Shown here one piece after another: positions 60,770 through 64,000 of a stretch of 64,000 nt of DNA. This stretch comes from an uncultured Sphingomonas sp. Lineage in GTDB: Bacteria; Pseudomonadota; Alphaproteobacteria; Sphingomonadales; Sphingomonadaceae. Numbering within the stretch: position 1 is the first letter of the stretch; each line of letters starts with the position of its first letter. The position numbers were made by a program, and so were the translations under genes. Location: the NCBI RefSeq assembly GCF_913778135.1, contig NZ_CAJYVU010000103.1, forward strand, positions 17,442 to 81,441, given 5' to 3'. A model generated the notes under the pieces. That model was not told the DNA's origin. It did not search any database and saw only the letters and a list, made by a program, of their open reading frames with translations.

Positions 60770-60811
60770 GCGCGTGACTTGGGGCGCGGGGTCGACTGCG
60801 CCCCGACGGAC

Positions 60812-61129
60812 TCAGTCTTCCTCGGCGATCCGCACCTTCAACCCGTCGAGCGCGGAGGTGAACTGGATCTGGCACGACAGCCGCGACCCCGCGTCGCGGT
60901 CCGCGGACGAATCGAGCAGGTCGTTCTCGTCCTCGCTCATCGCGGGCAGGCGATCGGCAAAGGCGGGATCGACGTGGACGTGGCACGTCGCGCAACTGCA
61001 GCAGCCGCCGCACAGCGCCAGGATCTCGTCGATCCCGGCGTCGCGGATCACTTCCATCACCGACAGGCCGACCTCGCCCTCGATCTCGCGTTCTTCCCCC
61101 TCGCGCGTGACGACGATAAGCTTGGGCAT
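60812..61129 (-). CDS. 2Fe-2S ferredoxin
   Basis: A 105-residue plant/mitochondrial-type ferredoxin: cluster Cys in [14 protein letters not shown] and LSCQI. Closest to the adrenodoxin-like group. Electron partner not in the window. Confidence 0.92.
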   Translation of the reverse strand: MPKLIVVTREGEEREIEGEVGLSVMEVIRDAGIDEILALCGGCCSCATCHVHVDPAFADRLPAMSEDENDLLDSSADRDAGSRLSCQIQFTSALDGLKVRIAEED

Positions 61130-61195
61130 GATGATGTCTCCGACAAGTTTGCGCCGCCATGCCGCGTCGGGCGCGCCCGGGCAATGGGTGCCGCA

Positions 61196-61825
61196 ATGGG
61201 CCTGAGCGAGCCCGACCTGCGCGCCGGGCTCGATGCGCTGGGTGAGATCGAACCTGCCTTCGCCGCCGCGATCGCGCGCGTCGGCTACCCCGCCCCGCGC
61301 ATTCGCCAGCGCGGCTACGCGACCTTGCTACGCACCATCGTCGGACAGCAGGTAAGCGTCCGCGCAGCCGACGCGGTGTGGCGCAAGCTGGAGGAACAGG
61401 TCGGCGACCCGAACGACCCTGCGATCATCTCGGCGGCGAGCGACGAGGCGCTTCGCGCCTGCGGCTTCTCGCGGCAGAAGACCGGCTACGCGCGCAGCCT
61501 CGCCGAGGAGGTGCTGAGCGGCCGCCTCGACCTCGCGAACCTGCCCGCCGACGACGAGGAAGCGGTCGCGCAACTCGTCCGCGTCAAAGGGATCGGCCGC
61601 TGGTCGGCCGAGGTATACCTGCTGTTCGCCGAAGGCCGCCCCGACATCTGGCCCGCGGGTGACTTGGCAGTGCAGATCGAGGTCGGCCGCATCCTCGGCC
61701 ACGACACCCGCCCGAGCGAGAAACTGACCCGCGAACTGGCCGAGGCCTGGCGCCCTCACCGCGGCGCGGCAGCGATCTTTACCTGGCACCATTACGGCGC
61801 GGGCCCGGACGCGGCACCGGTTTAA
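61196..61825 (+). CDS. DNA-3-methyladenine glycosylase (HhH-GPD, AlkA-type)
   Basis: A 209-residue base-excision glycosylase. [21 protein letters not shown], the Hh[35 protein letters not shown] with catalytic Asp (GDLA). ATG 61196 is used, 61184 possible. Confidence 0.92.
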   Translation: MGLSEPDLRAGLDALGEIEPAFAAAIARVGYPAPRIRQRGYATLLRTIVGQQVSVRAADAVWRKLEEQVGDPNDPAIISAASDEALRACGFSRQKTGYARSLAEEVLSGRLDLANLPADDEEAVAQLVRVKGIGRWSAEVYLLFAEGRPDIWPAGDLAVQIEVGRILGHDTRPSEKLTRELAEAWRPHRGAAAIFTWHHYGAGPDAAPV

Positions 61826-61903
61826 TGGGGATGTGTGCTGTTGGGTGGAATGCGGAGAGATTTCTATCCAACGCGGTGTGGGACTTGGGCACCCGCTCCG
61901 GGG

Positions 61904-62503
61904 TCAGTAGGCGTTCCGGTCGGCCAGTATCTGATCAGTGACCTGCGGCATGATCTCGTAGAATATGCCTGCGACTTGTACCGCAATCTCGCTCTTGAGA
62001 AGCGGCATGGCCTTCGCCAGAGTCTGCGAAAGCTGCAGCGTGAAGGTGGCGTCGATCTCGTCGCGAGAGTGCGTCCCGACCGTCACTTCATCATGATAGA
62101 AACTTACCTGCTTCGAGCGATCCAGCTCGATAGCAGCGACGCGTTCGAAAAATCGTCGCTCGTCCGAATCAATGAAGGCGGTTGCTAACTCCATCATCAT
62201 TACTGGCTGGCTGACCTCACCCGCGTAGAACCTTCGGTAAAAGGGTAACACTTTCTCGGCGATTAGCAGGCACGCGACCGCCATCTGCTTCTGAATATGA
62301 GCCGATCGCCTCTGCCTCGTTGTTGTCACGCCGAGCTGCCCCCAACGGACCTGGATGACCTTGCCAAGTTCCTCCAGAGCAAGAACGTTCAGCGCAAATG
62401 CGCGAGGATAGCGTTCCGCCTTTGCCAGCAGGGTCGCGTCGTCGATCAGGCCGACGCAGTTTTCGATGATCGGCTGTATTGCCTTCAGATCGTCGTCTGT
62501 CAT
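61904..62503 (-). CDS. AbiV-like abortive infection protein
   Basis: A 199-residue helical protein. LLAKAERYPRAFALNVLALEELGK (residues ~25-48) is the AbiV signature (Y-x-R-A ... LEE-x-GK), HEPN-related. In lactococci AbiV stops phage by interfering with translation. Convergent with the AlkA-type gene, outside the prophage. Confidence 0.8.
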   Translation of the reverse strand: MTDDDLKAIQPIIENCVGLIDDATLLAKAERYPRAFALNVLALEELGKVIQVRWGQLGVTTTRQRRSAHIQKQMAVACLLIAEKVLPFYRRFYAGEVSQPVMMMELATAFIDSDERRFFERVAAIELDRSKQVSFYHDEVTVGTHSRDEIDATFTLQLSQTLAKAMPLLKSEIAVQVAGIFYEIMPQVTDQILADRNAY

Positions 62504-62764
62504 CGATGAGGCCCTGTAGGTAATATGGCAGAGATACCCTCCGCCTTGGTCATGCTTCTCCGCCAGACACCGTAGCTATCTTACCCGCATCGATCGAGCC
62601 GATACCCGCGGCCTATGTCCTCTACTGAGGCAAAAGTAGACGGACGTGTGAGGTTAGGCTTTGGCTGCCTCGTCATCCAAGTAGCACTGGTACGCAGCAG
62701 CTCCAAGCGTGGCTCCGACTACGACCGACGGCAGACGATAAAACAGGCCAACGCTAACGCAGCG

Positions 62765-63415
62765 TCACAACCCCGATGGCGTGTCGCAGTTCGTCTTCGG
62801 CGGGAATTTTGCATCCGTGTTGGGGGTGGTGAACTCCTTCGACCGCGCGCGGAACATGACCGAGCGGGTGATCGCGGGCTGGGCGTTCATCATGCCGAAC
62901 GGGATGATCTTGAAGATCGGCTGGTAATCGTAGCTCACCTGGACGTGGAACATCACCTCGTCCAGCAGCAGGTTGCGCGCGTTCGGCAGCGTCGCGATCT
63001 CGACCTTCTGCCGGCATCCGACGACCGGCGCCGCCTGCGTGAACGCGCCGTCGAAGCGCTGCCACAGGATGCGGTTCTCGATCACCTCGTCATTGTTCTG
63101 GTCGGTGCCCTGCACGCCGGTGATGACGACGCGCCCGTGGTTGCGCAGGTCGAACGGCTGCGCGGTCAGGTCGACCGCGTTGAACAGGTCGTAGACCTGC
63201 TTCTCGCTGATGCCGATTTCGCCGGTGCCGCTCTGCGCGACCAGGTCGCTCATCATGCCGGCCATGCGCTGCACGCGGTTGGTCGCCATCACGTAATTGC
63301 CGAATTCGATCCCGGTCAGCGTCAGGCCCAGGAACAGCGGCAGCCCGAGCGCGAATTCGAGAAAGGCGACGCCGCGACGATTGCCGGCGAGCGAGGCGAT
63401 CCGCGTCACGTTCAC
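62765..63415 (-). CDS. TadE-like pseudopilin/assembly protein
   Basis: A 216-residue protein with N-terminal hydrophobic segment (GVAFLEFALGLPLFLGLTLTGIEFGNYVMATN), the TadE signature with Glu. GTG 63415 overlaps the upstream stop (GTGA). Part of a Tad pilus locus extending beyond the window. Confidence 0.85.
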   Translation of the reverse strand: MNVTRIASLAGNRRGVAFLEFALGLPLFLGLTLTGIEFGNYVMATNRVQRMAGMMSDLVAQSGTGEIGISEKQVYDLFNAVDLTAQPFDLRNHGRVVITGVQGTDQNNDEVIENRILWQRFDGAFTQAAPVVGCRQKVEIATLPNARNLLLDEVMFHVQVSYDYQPIFKIIPFGMMNAQPAITRSVMFRARSKEFTTPNTDAKFPPKTNCDTPSGL

Positions 63416-63990
63416 GACTTGCGCCGCAATGCTTCGTTGCGCACCACGGTGGTGGCGGACAGCGGCTCGACCCCGTTCACGTAGCCGATCGCGTTGCCGA
63501 CCATCTGGAACAGTACCGCCTTGGGGTAGTTCACCGTATAACTGACGACGTCGCCGGCATTGCCCATGACGCCGGTCTTGGGCGTGCTCGGGTCCCATTT
63601 GCCGTTCTTGTTGCGATCGACGAACGGCTCGCCGACATCGTATTTCCCGTTCTTGTTCACGTCGGTGTAGATCTCGGGGGTGACCGAGGCGAAATCGGCG
63701 AACACCGTCGTCGTGATCGTGATCGACTTGCCGTCCGCGATCGGGAACAGCTTCATCGTGTCGCCGACGCTCTTGCGCATGATGGTCGAGCGGTCGCTCT
63801 CGCCCGTCTCCATGCTCGCGGTAGCGGCGCGCGCCGCCTCGATCAGCGCGCCTTCCAGCACCTGTCGCGCGAAGAGCAGGTGGCCTAGCTCGATCGCGCC
63901 GCAGATCAGCATCAGCAACGTCGGCGCGATCAGCGCGAACTCGACGATCGTGACGCCGCGCGTGCAGCGCCAGAGAATGTTCCGCGTCAT
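63412..63990 (-). CDS. TadE-like protein with two acidic N-K-N-G loops
   Basis: A 192-residue protein: GVTIVEFALIAPTLLMLICGAIELGHLLFARQVLEGAL is the TadE N-terminus. Residues ~110-135 hold two EF-hand/dockerin-type loops (DVNKNGKYD and DRNKNGKWD), which may bind calcium. ATG 63990 sits in a TGATG, so an upstream Tad gene probably ends at 63990 (outside evidence only 10 bp). Confidence 0.85.
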   Translation of the reverse strand: MTRNILWRCTRGVTIVEFALIAPTLLMLICGAIELGHLLFARQVLEGALIEAARAATASMETGESDRSTIMRKSVGDTMKLFPIADGKSITITTTVFADFASVTPEIYTDVNKNGKYDVGEPFVDRNKNGKWDPSTPKTGVMGNAGDVVSYTVNYPKAVLFQMVGNAIGYVNGVEPLSATTVVRNEALRRKS

Positions 63991-64000
63991 CACTTGACCA

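Noticed and set aside
1..64000. CRISPR arrays and insertion sequences
   Set aside because: No regularly spaced repeats and no transposase other than the integrase were seen.

Overview
The window is from a GC-rich alphaproteobacterium, most likely a Sphingomonas or close relative. The chromosomal gene set points there: PBP1A, NrdR/GlyA/RpiB, an M1 and an M28 peptidase, a glycine-zipper protein, Tad pseudopilins, and a rhodopsin with a beta-carotene dioxygenase. An intact-looking P2-type prophage is integrated at a tRNA-Tyr gene. Layout: (1) 1-21,060 is chromosome. It holds pepN (3' end outside the window), an M28 peptidase, an SDR-fold protein, an EamA transporter, a threonine aldolase-like enzyme, a Ca/Na antiporter, PBP1A, a YaiI-type protein, a CitE-like lyase, rpiB-glyA-small membrane protein-nrdR-trmJ, a two-gene rhodopsin/carotenoid-dioxygenase operon on the minus strand, and a second M1 aminopeptidase. 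(2) 21,117-59,721 is the prophage, bounded by a 17-bp direct repeat; the right copy is the 3' end of tRNA-Tyr. (3) 59,722-64,000 is chromosome again: rlmB, a 2Fe-2S ferredoxin, an AlkA-type glycosylase, an AbiV-like abortive-infection protein and two TadE-like pseudopilins. 

Inside the prophage, a CI-like S24 repressor (24,033) faces a leftward early operon across a 77-95 bp control region. The early operon runs through two small regulators, an Ogr/Delta zinc-finger protein, several small proteins and an AlpA-type protein next to attL. The repressor's own rightward operon carries a WYL-like protein, a secreted nuclease and a DUF5677 protein. The late genes are a full P2 set: P, Q to the right; O, N, M, L, X, holin, lysozyme, nested spanins, R, S, J, I, fibre, V, W, FI, FII, E/E', T, U, D to the left. 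Three near-identical 20-bp dyads (TGT-N14-ACA) lie just upstream of P/O, of J and of V, where late promoters would be expected; the Ogr-like protein is their likely partner. The V-W module has moved relative to P2 and carries its own copy of the dyad. The tail also contains a glycosidase-like spike of the GH63/trehalase fold, not a standard fibre. 

Lower-GC accessory genes sit in two places. One is an AAA ATPase-TOPRIM fusion (OLD/PARIS-like) between S and J. The other is a cluster to the right of the portal gene: an alpha/beta hydrolase, an RTX/EF-hand protein with a small exported partner, an uncharacterised acidic protein flanked by two P2-cos-like sequences, and an HExxH protein reminiscent of Lit. 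These, with DUF5677 and the nearby AbiV, make this a concentrated set of candidate anti-phage or lysogenic-conversion genes. All function calls are from reading the sequence and from memory of families; no searches were run.
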